A stretch of 64,000 nt of DNA from Miscanthus floridulus. Lineage: Eukaryota > Streptophyta > Magnoliopsida > Poales > Poaceae. The position numbers and the translations under genes were made by a program. Location: assembly GCF_019320115.1 (NCBI RefSeq), contig NC_089588.1, forward strand, positions 121,216,837 to 121,280,836, in the 5' to 3' direction. Below the pieces are notes generated by a model. That model was given only the letters and a program-made list of their open reading frames with translations, searched no databases and was not told the origin of the DNA. Shown one piece after another: positions 45,344-56,952 of this stretch (its first letter is position 1; every line of letters begins with the position of its first letter).

Positions 45344-46098
45344 TGTTGACACCGTTTTTTGCACAATGATCAGAGTGAGCTAATCGGCAGGAAGAAAGTT
45401 ACTGTATACACTGACAGCCGATGAAAAACAGCTTGTAAAGATAATTGCCGATGAATGGTGGTGATCGATGGAGAGGTTGATTTAGATTCGGGCGTTGCCG
45501 ATAAGGTTGGAGATGTTATTGTCGATGCCGATGAAGGAAGGCTTAAAGGCTACTGCCGATGAAATAGGAAGTATGCCGATGGAAAGGAGGTTGGTAAGAT
45601 TTCCATCGTAATCGAGGCGGACAGGGAAATAGATAGGAGTTGATTTCCTTTTCTATATTTGTTAGAGTGTGATTCATGTAAGAGTCATGTGTTTCTTTAG
45701 ATTTGGACTTGGTGTCCTAGTTGTGTTTGGCTATGCCTCTTTAGATCAGGGTATAAATATAGATTGAGGGGCAATGTAAAAAAAATCAATATCAAAACCA
45801 ATTTTTACTCCTATTTTGCATCTACTTACTTTTTGGCGATTTCGTCAATTTGCATATTTTCCCTTTTTACGAGTTCTCATTGATTCGGCGAGTTGCATAG
45901 CTTTAGTGCGACCTTCGGCGATTCTCGAGTTCCGCGTGAGTACCTCTTGGCCGTGGCTTCCGGGCGTATCGCTGTTGTCAGGACCAAAGTGCTCGTATCT
46001 TCATCCTTGTCGATTAACAGGTCAAATCGACTGGCACGCTTTGGATATCGATTCGGGTATTAGCCCTTTGTGTTTGTAGATCTACTTTTGCATCAACA
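45344..46098 (+). mobile_element. 3' LTR of the Tat Gypsy element
   Basis: Near-identical partner of 33804-34557, followed by TGTCC. Confidence 0.93.
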
Positions 46099-46478
46099 TG
46101 TCCAAAAGAGATACGGTTGGAGATATACATATCTTTGTATATCTGCGACCGTATCTATTTTGGATTGTCCATGTTTTTTGGACAGCCCGAGGATGCGTAG
46201 ATGGGTTAGTTTCCCTAGTCCGCTCCGGTCCGAGATGGTGTTTTGGCATCACCCCCTGTTGTTCTCCGGATACACACTCTCCCTTGCAGGACGTGCATCG
46301 GGAGAACAGCGGGGAGGTGCTGCCGAAATTCTATCTCGGATAGGGAGCGGAGCATGGAAACTAACCTCATCTACGCATCCGCGGGTGGGATTAGGACCTA
46401 TCCTCACCTATTAGTGAGTAGGAACACCACGTAGATGCAATTGATGGTTACATTACTATGTGCTGTATATGTGGAAGG

Positions 46479-47605
46479 ATGGAAGACCGTCAGTGGATGT
46501 ACACGGGCCAGAGAAGTAGGAGTGACTTTGACATTGAGTGGGTGAATGGGATAGATGCTTTCTTGGAACATGCATGGAGCTTGGGTGTAGCTAAAGGACA
46601 TTCTAAACTTTGGTGTCCCTGTAGCAAATGTGACAACAACAGAAGGGTAGACAAGGTGACCATGGGTAAACATCTTGTGTACAATGGTTATACGGCTGGC
46701 TACCACCGGTGGATCCACCATGGTGAAGTAGATCGTATAAGAGCAGAGGTGGTGAGACCACGCCTCGAGGCTTTTGATGATGATGTCGGAGTAGCAGACA
46801 TGCTAGATGACACTCACCAAGCTCACTTCGCAGAAGGACATGAGAAGGAGGAGATGGAGGAAGCCGCTAAGGCCTTCTATGAAATGTTGGACTCGGCACA
46901 GAAACCCCTTCATGAGAGTACAACGGTTTCTCAGCTGGATGCCATTGGACGTGTTATGGGGTTGAAGGCCGAGTTAAATCTGAGTCGCGAAGGCTTTGAT
47001 AAGATGTTGGCTGTGTGTTGGCAGCATGCTACCAGAGAAGCACATTCTGCAGAAGAACTTGCACGAGTTACAGAAACTACTTCGTATGCTTAAGATGCCA
47101 TATGACAAGATACATGTTTGTCCGAAGGGGTGCGTCTTATTTAGGAAAGATCACAAGGATGCAAAGTACTGTCCGAAGTGTAAATCCTCAACGTACCTGG
47201 AGGTAGACTCTGGAGATGGCCAGAAGAGGCAGCTTACGATCCCCGCGAAAGTCCTACGGCACCTTCCGTTTGTGTCGAGGATCCAACGGCTTTTCATGAC
47301 CGAGGAATCCGCGAAACAGATGACATGGCATAAAGAAGGTGTACGGTACAAACCATGGACGATGGTGCATCCGTCCGATGCCGAAGCATGGATGTACTTT
47401 AATGACAAACATCCTGACAAAGCAGCTGAGGCTCATAATGTACGTGTCGCGCTGGCAACAGATGGGTTCAATCCTTATGGACAGTTATCTGCCCCATACA
47501 CATGTTGGCCCATGTTTGTTATCCCCCTGAATCTCCCCCCCCGGCATCTCCTTTCAATGGCATAACGTCTTCTTGTAGTTGATAATTCTTGGACACCACC
47601 TGTAG
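46479..47605 (+). pseudogene. TNP2 transposase N-terminal part of CACTA3 (truncated)
   Basis: ATG 46479 follows a degraded acceptor-like GTGGAAG. The Transpos_assoc domain is present (DRQWMYTGQRSRSDF, WCPCSKCDNN, GYHRWIHHGE), then the start of the TNP2 core: HVCPKGCVLFR, YCPKCKSSTYLEV, RIQRLFMTEESAKQM, ALATDGFNPYG (first catalytic Asp) and CWPMFVIPLNLPPG. A one-base shift near 47020 breaks the frame, and a TAG lies at 47575. TNP2 similarity stops near LIILGHHL (47605). The second catalytic Asp, DUF4218 and DUF4216 are missing, so an internal deletion removed most of the gene. Confidence 0.82.
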
Positions 47606-49212
47606 GAAGTACATCACCGACATGCACCACGAGGCGCATGTGCAGGCCCACAGAGACTACTACACCATGGTGTTGAAGCAGTCCATCAGCAAGCCTGATG
47701 CAAGACAAGTGGAGCTATCCCGGGCCCAGTACCTTGAGGTAGACAAAAAACATTAATAATGATTCGTTTTGAGATTAAGTCAGTTTAATTTTATCTTTTT
47801 CTATGTCAAATAATCGATGACTTGTAGGTGATTCCCTGGTGGTGCCGATCCCACTCCGTGTGCTGGGAGATGATCATGGATAGGCAGTTGTCCAACGACT
47901 TCGCTGAGAACCACGCGGGGCAGCGGGACCAGCGTCTGCTGAGGCGAGGTGCTACTCACCATCAAGGCAGCCGCAGCCTCCCCGCCTACAAACAAGCATA
48001 TGTAAGTGATTTCTTTTATCTTATTTGATCTGCCTTATTTCTCACCATCTTGCCATCTTACTCGCAGGAGGCTGCACACCCGGGCATGGAGGTCTCGGAG
48101 TTCTCTGCATGGGCTATGTCCCACATGGGCAGGGCGTCTTCCTCTGTCTTCTTTGACCCGTCAGCCCCACGCGAGTTGTACTCTGACCCGACCGTGCACA
48201 CTAAGGTCCAAGAGTACACCTCAAAGGTGAGGGAGGTCCATGGGGAAGATTACGATGTGCGCACTGAGCCCATTGACGTAGAGACCATCATGAGGCTAGG
48301 AGGAGGCAAGAAGCATGGGCGGCTATGGATTGCAGACGGCGCCATCGACTCCACCACTGTTCCCTCTCTCGACGTGCTCCGAGCATGGAGCACGAGCTCC
48401 AGCCAGCCCATATGCCCACGGCCTACTCCGTCACTACAGCAGGTCGACGCTCTCGAGGTACGTCCTGTTTTACTTGTCGTACGTTCATCTTTGCACACCT
48501 AAGTTACATTTGCATTACTGAAACATTGAAGTTTGTATTGCAGGCCGAGCTACAGGCCCAGAAGCTCGTGGTCGAGGCTCAGAGCGCGCAGCTGCAGGCC
48601 CAAAGGGAAGCGTTCGCGGCCCAGGAGAGGAGGATGCAAGACATGGAGGCCTTCATGCGGAGTGTCCAGCAAGGGGGTGTACCTTTGCCGTTGGCAGCTC
48701 CTCCACCGCCTACCCCTACAGCCACTCCTGTAAGTATGAAAGTTCACTCTTACTAGATGCTTCCTTGACATACAACCATGGTTGACATACAAACTTACTA
48801 GATGCTTGACATAGAAACTAGATGCTTGACATAGAAACTTACTACATGCTTGCACTAGCTATGACATACAACCATGCTTGACATTCTCAATTTACTAGAT
48901 GCTTGACATAGAAACTTATTAGATGCTTGCACTAGCTATGACATACACCAATGCTTCACATAGAAACTTACTAGATGAATCTCACACATGCAACCTCTTA
49001 TCCTTTTTGCAGCTTCCGTCGGCGGGTTCGAATAACCCCGCTCATGCGTCACTGAATGATGGAGCCTTTGCTTCACCATCGTGTCATAGGCCGCTTTTTG
49101 AGGAGTTGTGCTTCGTCATGTGCTTGGACTTGAGCTTCACTTGTGGTTGTGACTTGTGCTTGGACTTGATGGACTGTGGTTGTGACTTTGTAACTTGTGG
49201 TTGTGATATTTG
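47606..49212 (+). CDS. TNPA-like (Ptta/En-Spm) protein gene of CACTA3, 5'-truncated
   Basis: Second CACTA gene, joined directly to the TNP2 stub. Exons with canonical borders: about 47611-47738 (YITDMHHEAHVQAH, KPDARQVELSRAQYLE), 47828-48000 (IPWWCRSHSVCWEMIMDR, HHQGSRSLPAYKQAY), 48068-48455 (WAMSHMGRASSSVFFDP, VREVHGEDYDV, GGGKKHGRLWIADGAID), 48542-48728 (coiled-coil ELQAQKLVVEAQSAQLQAQ, then PPPPTPTAT), and 49012-49212 ending TGA. In En/Spm the TNPA protein binds subterminal repeats and helps excision and silencing; the same job is inferred here. I see no stop within these exons. The start is missing, so any product would depend on the fusion or a new start. Introns contain CTTGACATA(G/C)AAAC repeats (48760-48985). 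Confidence 0.7.
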
Positions 49213-49374
49213 ACTTGTGGTTGCGATATGTTGTTATTTGAGTTGTGGTTGTGATACAATGTGTGAAAATGGTTTTGTTGTGATATATATGTGATTATTG
49301 TGATGTTTGTGATATATATTTGAACTGTTTGTGTCAGTGGAATGCAAAAAAACAAAAAAAAATTACAATTTCGG

Positions 49375-49940
49375 TTGATTTTCCGAGTGCAATGGTCATG
49401 GCACTCGGCAAAGCTGGGAAACTTTGCAGAGTGCTAGGACATTGCACTCGGCAAAGATTTTTTTTTAAAAAAAGCAAAAAAATCTTTGCCGAGTGCCAAG
49501 CTGGGGAGGCACTCGGCAAAAAGATTTTTAAAAAAAATTAAAAATGGCTTTGCCGAGTGCGCGCCGCCGTGGCACTCGGCAAAGAGTTTTTGAAAAAAAA
49601 TAAAAAATGTCTATGTCGAGTGCCTTGCCACCGCGGCACTCGGCAAAGAGTTTTTGAAAAAAAATAAAAAATGTCTTTGCCGAGTGCCCTAACTGTCGGC
49701 ACTCGGCAAAGGCGCTGTCAACAGAGCAGCGCCGTTGACGGCTGCTTTTCTTTGTCGAGTGTCGCCCTTGGCCCTCGGAAAAGGCTTTGCCGAGTGCCCG
49801 ACAAGTGGCCCTCGGCAAAGAGCCTCTTTGCCGTTAATTTTTTTTCCGAGGGCTCTTTGTCGAGGGCGGCGCTCGGCAAAGCCTTTGCCGAGGGCTTTTG
49901 GGCCTTTGCCGAGTGCCCTGGGCCCTCGGCAAAGAGGGCG
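49375..49940. repeat. Right subterminal TTTGCCGAG repeats of CACTA3
   Basis: More than ten CTTTGCCGAGTGCC / GGCACTCGGCAAAG motifs are spaced by poly-A/T linkers and run up to the terminus. Confidence 0.85.
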
Positions 49941-49955
49941 CCTCCAGTAGTCAAT

Positions 49956-51089
49956 GTGTTGAAATCAGTGAGCTACAATTAATGATGTCCCTTGAAGAAG
50001 AGCCACTACTCCCTCCATACCGGTAAATAGGTCATTTTGGACAAGATTTCACATATAAAGGAGTGATTAGTTAGGGTGTATTTTTTCCTGTTTGCTCTTA
50101 TTAAATAGAATTGCGGGTTTCTTCCATTTAACAATCATTCAATGGGCTGGTTAGCACGATGGAGCCCGAGGCAAGAGGAGCAAGGTTTGACCTCTGGTGG
50201 CGCGATTTGTTTTCCAAAAGCGATTTGTTTTCCTTTTGGCGCTCGATTTTTTTTCCTTTTGCATGGCCCGATTTAGGATCTCTAATTTTTCCATTCGTAT
50301 GGCATGATTTTAGGATCTCTGGTGGTGTAATTTTTTTTTTTCGTTCCGGCGTTCGATTCTTTTCCTTTTGCATGCCACAAATTTTTTTTTGCCTTTTGCA
50401 TGCCGCGATTTTAGGATCTCCAGTGGCGCTTGATTTTTCCCTTTGTGTTGTTTGGTTAGAAGTTTGGTTCGTGAAAGGGAAGCGGAGGCGGAGACAACCG
50501 AAGAGACATGGGAGCGGAGGCGACGGCAACCGAAGAGACGCGGTTTTAATGCTCCTCATGAATGAGTATGACAGGAACCAAAGACACCTAGGGGCATTCT
50601 CATCCAAGCGAGAAACCAAGGCTGTGTTTAGTTCCCAAAAAGTTTCCCAAAAAATGCTACAGTAGCCATCACATCGAATCTTGCGGTACGTGCATGGAGC
50701 ATTAAATGTAGACGAAAAAAAACTAATTGCACAGTTTGGTTGGAAATCGCGAGACGAACGTTTTGAGCCTAATTAGTCCATGATTGAACACTAATTGTCA
50801 AATAAAAGCGATAGTGCTATAGTAGCCAAATTTCTAAATTTCGCGAACTAAACACGCACCAAACAGCTAAAACGACTTCAATATGTGAAAACACTGCCAA
50901 ACCCTAAAACAACCAATATTGCCAGTACGGAGGGAATATGATATTAGAGGCTGTATGGAAGGGACTACTAGGGTTATTTCAATCATGCACCACTCGCTGA
51001 GATCATGCTTGCTTGCACCTGGCCGGTGCACTGTATCGCCCAAGACCTAGATGAATTTTAGCCATATTATTGTGCAATAATAATGCATA
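49956..51089 (+). other. Unit 2 right part: sequence shared with 13000-14120 and 60420-61540
   Basis: Resumes the unit after CACTA3 (GTGTTGAAATCAGTGAGC). It holds the T-rich CGATTTT region, a Tourist MITE and the sequence before the hAT left end. There is no gene. Small indels distinguish it from units 1 and 3. Confidence 0.8.
50620..50857 (+). mobile_element. Tourist-like MITE (unit 2)
   Basis: Colinear with 13650-13888: GGCTGTGTTTAGTTCCC at the left and GCGAACTAAACACGC at the right. Confidence 0.8.
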
Positions 51090-51159
51090 CAGTGGCGGAG
51101 GGAGGCAGGGGCCATGGCCACACCCAATATTTGGTGAAAAAACTAATACTACTTCTATG
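51090..51159 (+). mobile_element. hAT left end with uninterrupted CACTA target site (unit 2)
   Basis: CAGTGGCGGAGGGAGG starts the hAT. At 51121-51136, CACCCAATATTTGGTG is the site that CACTA1 and CACTA4 occupy, here with a single AAT (51126-51128). After ACTACTTCT (about 51155) the sequence jumps into TNP2 DUF4216 (ATGGTACAAAGG). Confidence 0.8.
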
Positions 51160-51493
51160 GTACAAAGGCGAACCGTTTGTCCTTGCGAATAATGTGACTC
51201 AGATGTTCTATGTCAAGGACATGTCTACAAAACCGAAGAGAGGGAAAAACGATAACCACCCAATCAATGATGAGCCAAAGCGTCACATAGTTCTTTCAGG
51301 AAAAAGAAACATCGTCGGAATCGAAGACAAGTCAGACATGTTAGAAGATTATGAAAAGGATGACCGAATTTCACCCTTCACAGTGAACAAAGACCCTAGC
51401 ATCCAGCTAAACGATGAGGACACTCCATGGTTACGGTGCGATCATAACCAAGGGACATACATCGAGAAGAAGTTCATTACTGTGCCTGCTTGA
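51160..51493 (+). pseudogene. TNP2 C-terminal (DUF4216) fragment of CACTA2
   Basis: Carries FVLANNVTQMFYVKDMSTK, KRHIVLSGKRNIVG, PWLRCDHNQGTYIEKKF and TVPA, ending TGA 51491-51493. It keeps the Tyr codon that is a stop at 19991 and 28537, so it is the better-preserved C-terminus. It is truncated upstream. Confidence 0.82.
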
Positions 51494-51544
51494 TATATAT
51501 ATTGATATTCAATAGTGTGTATTAGAGATATTATGTAATAATTG

Positions 51545-51705
51545 TGAATTTATGTTTGATGTTGAATTATGTCACGTTGAAATGATGTGAAAACAAATTT
51601 ATGTTTGATGTTGGGATTATGTCACGTTGAAATGATGTGAAAACAAATTTATGTTTGATGGTGCGATTATGTCACGTTCAAATGATGTGAAAACAAATTT
51701 CTAGT
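51545..51705 (+). repeat. 53-bp tandem units downstream of TNP2 (CACTA2)
   Basis: Three units, same as 20088-20235. Confidence 0.75.
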
Positions 51706-51963
51706 GGAAACACACGAGTTTTTCTGAATTTAATTAAACACTATATTTTTGCATTATTGAAATAGTAATTTCAACACTATATTGTGTTTTAAAACTTGTT
51801 AAAAAAATTAAAACTTTAGGTCACATAATTTTCCTATGTGCAATAAAGCAAAATAGAATCTATATTTTTTAAAATATTTTTATGTCTTTTATTTAATTTT
51901 CTGTGCAATGAACTATCCTTTTATCATTTGTGTAAAAAGAAATATATTAAAATTCTAATGAAT

Positions 51964-52140
51964 TGGCGGGCAGCGAAACTGTAGTTCGGCTGCCCGCCAA
52001 AAACCTTTAGTCCCGGGCGCCACCACCAGCCGGGACTAAAGGTGACCTTTAGTCCCGGGCGTTCACAGGGCCCGGGACTAAAGGGCCTTTAGTCCCGGCT
52101 GGTGGTGGCGCCCGGGACTAAAGGTCCTCTCCCTTATATA
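51964..52140. repeat. Internal TTTAGTCCC inverted repeats and TATA box (CACTA2)
   Basis: Pairs such as CCTTTAGTCCCGGGCG with CGCCCGGGACTAAAGG are better preserved than in CACTA1. CCCTTATATAGCC (TATA at 52135-52140) follows, then a GC-rich leader (52150-52680). Confidence 0.75.
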
Positions 52141-52769
52141 GCCTCTGCGCCTGCCCCGGCCCCTCTTCTTCCTCCTCCCCACTGCCGAGCCAAGCCCTAG
52201 CAGACCGCCGTCGCTCGTCCGATCCGTCGCCGACGCCGCACCTCGCGAGCATCTACACGCGCACCGGCGCCCCACCGCCCCGACGTCGTGCGCTCGCCGA
52301 AACGCCGCCCTCGACCACCCCGGCCCGTCCCCGCTCCGCTGCGGGCCGTCCCCGCCCCGGCTCCGCTCCGTCGTGGCCGGCCCCGCTCCGCCGCGGGCAT
52401 CCCCGCTCTGGCGCGGCCGTCCCAGGCTCGGCCCCGCTCCGCCGCGGCCATCCCCGCCCCAGCCCCGCTTCGTCGCGGCTGGCCCCGCTCCACTACGGCC
52501 GTCCCAGCCCCGCTCCGCCATAGGGCAGTAGAGGAGAGAAGGGAGGTGGAGGAGAGAAGGGAGAAGGAAGAAGGAGAAGGGAGGAGAAGGAGAAGGGAGA
52601 AGGAAGAAGGAGAAGGGAGGAGGAAGGAGAAGGGAGGAGGAGGAGCCTCGGCCGCTGGCCACGCCCCTCGCCGCCTCTAGACGCCCATCACCGCCGACCC
52701 CTACGTACGTCGATCGTCATCGCCGACCCTTACGTACGTTGATATGTGTTTGTATGTGATATATGCAGA

Positions 52770-53208
52770 GGAACGCCTCATTGTGTTGTATGCGGAGCAA
52801 CGCTGCCTCGTTGTGTTTTATGCGGAGCAACGCTGCCTCGTTGTGTTGTATGCGGAGCAACGCCACCTCGTTGTGTTGTATGCGGAGCAACATTGCCCCG
52901 TTGTTGTATATGCGGAGCAACGCCGCCCCATTGTTGTATATGCGGAGCAACGCCGCCTCATTGTGTTGTATGTGGAGGAACGCCGTCGTTGTGTTGTATG
53001 CGGAGCAATGCCGCTTCGTTGTGTTGTATGTGGAGCAACACTGCCTCGCTGTGTTGTATGCGGAGCAACGCCGCCTCATTGTGCTGTATGTAGAGCAACG
53101 CCGCCTTGTTGTGTTGTATGCGGAGCAACGTTGCCCCGTTGTTGTATATGCGGATCAACACCGCCCCGTTGTTGTATATGCGGAGCAATGCCGCCGCGTT
53201 GTTGTATA
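52770..53208 (+). repeat. Minisatellite of about 30 bp (CACTA2)
   Basis: About 15 units of TGTTGTATGCGGAGCAACGC, more than in CACTA1 (about 12), so copy number has changed since they separated. Confidence 0.85.
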
Positions 53209-53214
53209 CCCTAG

Positions 53215-53398
53215 CGAGAACGACGATTCACCCTAGCGAGAACGACGATTCTCCCTAGCGAGAACGACGATTCGCCCTAGTGAGAGCGATGAATTCGCCC
53301 TAGCGAGAACGATGAATTCGCCCTAACGAGAACGACGAATTCGCCCTGTCGTTCTCGCTAGGGCGAATTCGTCGTTCTCACTAGGGCGAATTCATCGT
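53215..53398. repeat. 22-bp repeat and palindrome (CACTA2)
   Basis: Direct CCCTAGCGAGAACGACGA units followed by inverted TCGTTCTCGCTAGGGCG units, with the centre near 53347. Confidence 0.8.
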
Positions 53399-53705
53399 TT
53401 ATATGACTTGTTTACATATATGACTTGTTTATATATATGACTTGTTTATATGACTTGTTTACATATATGACTTGTTTACATATATGACTTGTTGACATAT
53501 ATGATTGTTTACATATATGTATTGTTTATATATATGACTTGCTTATATGACTTGTTTATATATGTGACTTAGATTTATTTTGTTTATGACTTGTTGTACA
53601 TATATGACTTGTTTACATATATGACTTGTTTATATATATGTGACTTAGATAAATTTGTATATGACTTATTGTATATATATGACTTGTTTATATATGTGAC
53701 TTAAA
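53398..53705 (+). repeat. 17-bp AT-rich tandem repeat (CACTA2)
   Basis: ATATATGACTTGTTTAC units leading to the second gene. Confidence 0.75.
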
Positions 53706-53725
53706 TTTTGTTAAATTTGTTAGAT

Positions 53726-56700
53726 ATGGCTGCCCGAGAGACAACATGGAGGAAGAAATGATGAATATTATTGCCAATGCTGGTGAGCAGGATGTTGATG
53801 ACGGAAGTCAATACCTAGCTCTTGAAAATGAGCAAGAAAATATAGGCACATATATACTAAATATACATTATATGTGAATATTGTATATATTTCTGTGTAC
53901 AAAAGATATTTATTTATTATTTTTTTTATATGTAGCCCTCTAGATCGGCGACCACAACAGCGAAGAGCAAAAATGTTCAAGGACTGAAGAAACCACTAGA
54001 GGGCCGGTACATAATATCGAAATTCAACATCGAGACAGGCGAACCACTTGGTCCACATAAAAGGAAATTCGTGGAACACTATGGGTACCTTGTAAGGGAC
54101 AGAATTCCGATCAGTATCTGTGAATGGAAGAAAAAGATCAACGAGCCTGATGTTTGTTTTGTCTCTAATGTTGACAAGAATTTGCTCTGGAATGATATCC
54201 TTGCCCATTTCACGTTGCAAGCAGATGATTATGATGATATCAACGATGATGAATTGAAGGAGCTAGTTCGATCGTGGGCTATGAAGAAGATGGCCACACA
54301 ATTCCAGACATGTTAGAAACACCTATACAACACATACATCAAGAAGAAAGAAATGCCGAATTTCAATACTGCTACGAGGCCCTATTGGAATGATTTCGTA
54401 GAGTACAAGACATCAGTAGAGGGTGAGGCACGGGTGAGAAGGAACCATGAGAATGCCCAAAAAAAGGTATACCACCATGACATGGGATCAGTTGGCTACG
54501 ATACTACCATTCCGAAGTGGCAAAAAATGGAAGCGGACATTATTGCCAAGGGGATCAAACCAGAATCAGCCAAGTGGCCCCCACGCTCGAAGAATTGGTT
54601 TTTTGGTCATTGGGGAAGACTCGACCCATAGACTGGCCTGGCAGTGTATGGGCAAAAACTCGAAACAGCAGCACGCCGATTGGCTTTTGCTATAGAAGCT
54701 AAAGAGATTGGTGTGTTCAAGCCCAATGGAGAGAAGGATGAGCTGACGTATGCCATCAGGACTGCTGAACACACTAGCCGAACCAGAGGCTTAGGACGCA
54801 ACACTCCATGGGTTCATGGTTTCCCTAATGACAGCCAGAGAAGCAAGGAGGAGCAAGCAGCGCGGGTGACAATGTTGGAGGAAATGGTGCTTGAAGCAAA
54901 GGAGCGAGGAAAAGCAATGGAAGCAAGAATGCAGGAAGAAATTAGAAAGCAAGTGCAGATAGCAATGAGTGCCCAGAGGCAGACATCGGAGCCAGGAATG
55001 AATGTTAATATTAGCCCCCCTGTTCAGTTGAAAAGCAGCTGCACTTCCACTGAGCTGCCAAAGCAAGATGACGCAGTGCTGCGCTTCCCCGTGGATGATG
55101 TCACTACTCCAAAGACATCAATTGAGCTACATGTTCCAAGGGGGAATGACATAGTCAAGGTCGTTGTCGGTGTTTTTACTCCTCCAGACCCTACCAAGAC
55201 ACCAAGAATCCATGGGGCACCAATACAACCTGGATATGCTAGGGTCGCAGTGGATAAAGTGAGCAAAGGTTATGAGGATCTAGCTCTTGACATTCCTGGA
55301 GGTGATGGAGAGAAGACTCTAGGAGAAGCAGAGAAGTCATATATACTATGGCGCAAGCGCTACATCATTATCCCTGGGGCGTCTGCTCCACCACCAGCAG
55401 ACATTAGGTGCGGACAAAAGTTAACAAAACAATTTTTTGATAATTTTCTATGGGCATGACTAATAATAAGTATTTACTTATATCTCATTATTTTTTGTAC
55501 TCACAAAGCAAGGCCTCCGCCAACCAAAGTCCAGCTATTGCTTCTCCCGACCATCTTAGTGCTCAGGGCAATGATGACGCCTTTGAAGGCACTACTGCAT
55601 TCCTCACCATCTGCAACTCCTCTGCCGCCTCCAAGGAAGTCCACAACTCCTCCGCCGAGGTCTCCAACGCCTCCGCCGCCTCCAAAGTCTACACTGCCTC
55701 CAAAGTGGTCTCCAACGCCTCCCCTGCCTCCAAGGAAGCCAGCCCCTAAGAGGTCCGCCCCGCAAACGAAGCCGTTGCCCTGCCCGCTGGCAAAGAAGCA
55801 GAAAGCAAATACTCATCCAGTTATTCCCCAAAAACTATCTTATGAGAAAAGTGAACAGGAATTAAAGGATGCAGTATAAAAAGAAGTGACAGATTTCTTT
55901 GAAGGTGCAAAACAGGCACGACGAGCGAGGGAGAACACGGAGCCATCATACTTCTTCCTACCTCCAGATCAGCTAAGAAAGAAGTTGGAACAAAAAAATA
56001 GGATTCTCTTAAGAGCGCAGCGAAACAACCGATATTGGACTATGACCGCTCTCTCACCAAGTCATATGAGGCAGCGCAAAAAAAGAAGAGAGTAGGGAAC
56101 GGTGTTGCACAACCCGGACAACAAACGCAACAATCAATCCCGCCTTGCCGTTCCTAACGAATATGGTTCAAACTTAAACTTAGTGGCAGAGGTAGGCGGC
56201 TATGAGTCGTTTCTTCAGTTTTATGAGGAAACTGGTTTGAACCTTGCCGAAGTGCTCGCTAAAGGACCATCTGCTCCGAAAGTGGATCCTTACAAGAAAT
56301 TTGTACCTGGCCAGAGTCTATACAACCCAGAGAAATTAAGTGACCTAGGTACGCAAATGTACCTGCTAAACGGGTGATACATGTCGGCGTCTGATGCGGG
56401 ACAAATCTATCTTTCTGTCGAAATTAGAAACCACCATTACTTCTGTGGCAATGACATTATCTATGTCGAGCTTGCAGAATTACACCAACTATGCCACCTG
56501 GACTCTCTCGACAAAAGTCTCATTAGCTGCTATTGTCTGTAAGTGTGATTATTTTCTACTATATTCACAATTTCTTTATTATATATTCACAATTTTCATG
56601 TATGCAGATATGAGATGACAGAACTTAGTAAGAGAAAGGATAATGATATTGGGTTCGTTGATCTGTATGTCGTATACAAACATCCTAACCCCCCGAAGGA

Positions 56701-56860
56701 TTATAAGCCTCAACCTGAGAGAAATCTCATGAATTTCTTAGTGAACCAACGCGACAAGAAGGAGATACTCTTCCCCTACAACTTCAAGTGAGTGTTATTA
56801 TAAGTAATTAATGTTGATCATATATATGGTACATCAATATTTCCTTACTACCTAGTTACC

Positions 56861-56952
<92 letters not shown>

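Larger units (their letters stand above)
33804..46098 (+). mobile_element. Complete Ty3/Gypsy element, Tat lineage, 12.3 kb
   Basis: Two LTRs of about 755 bp (33804-34557, 45344-46098) flank gag, protease, RT, RNase H, a second RNase H, integrase and a long 3' region with an antisense gene. The 5-bp target duplication TGTCC is exact (33799-33803 and 46099-46103). Comparing LTRs by eye gives about eleven substitutions and one indel (near 98.5% identity), indicating recent insertion. The second RNase H and the antisense ORF after integrase point to the Tat lineage. Confidence 0.93.
31043..49952 (+). mobile_element. CACTA3: 18.9-kb CACTA element with TTTGCCGAG repeats, carrying a nested Gypsy
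   Basis: Starts CACTACCGGACAGAGC and ends GCGCCTCCAGTAGTC. The reversed end (GACTACTGGAGGCGC) differs at its first bases from the CACTACCGG start, so the last base may be mutated. AAT flanks both ends (31040-31042, 49953-49955). The undisturbed site CCCTAATGTGTTG exists in unit 1 (near 13000) and unit 3 (60418), so the boundaries are firm. Both ends carry TTTGCCGAGTGCC/GGCACTCGGCAAAG inverted repeats. Coding content is a TNP2 N-terminal part and a TNPA-like gene. Without the Gypsy it is about 6.6 kb. Confidence 0.9.
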
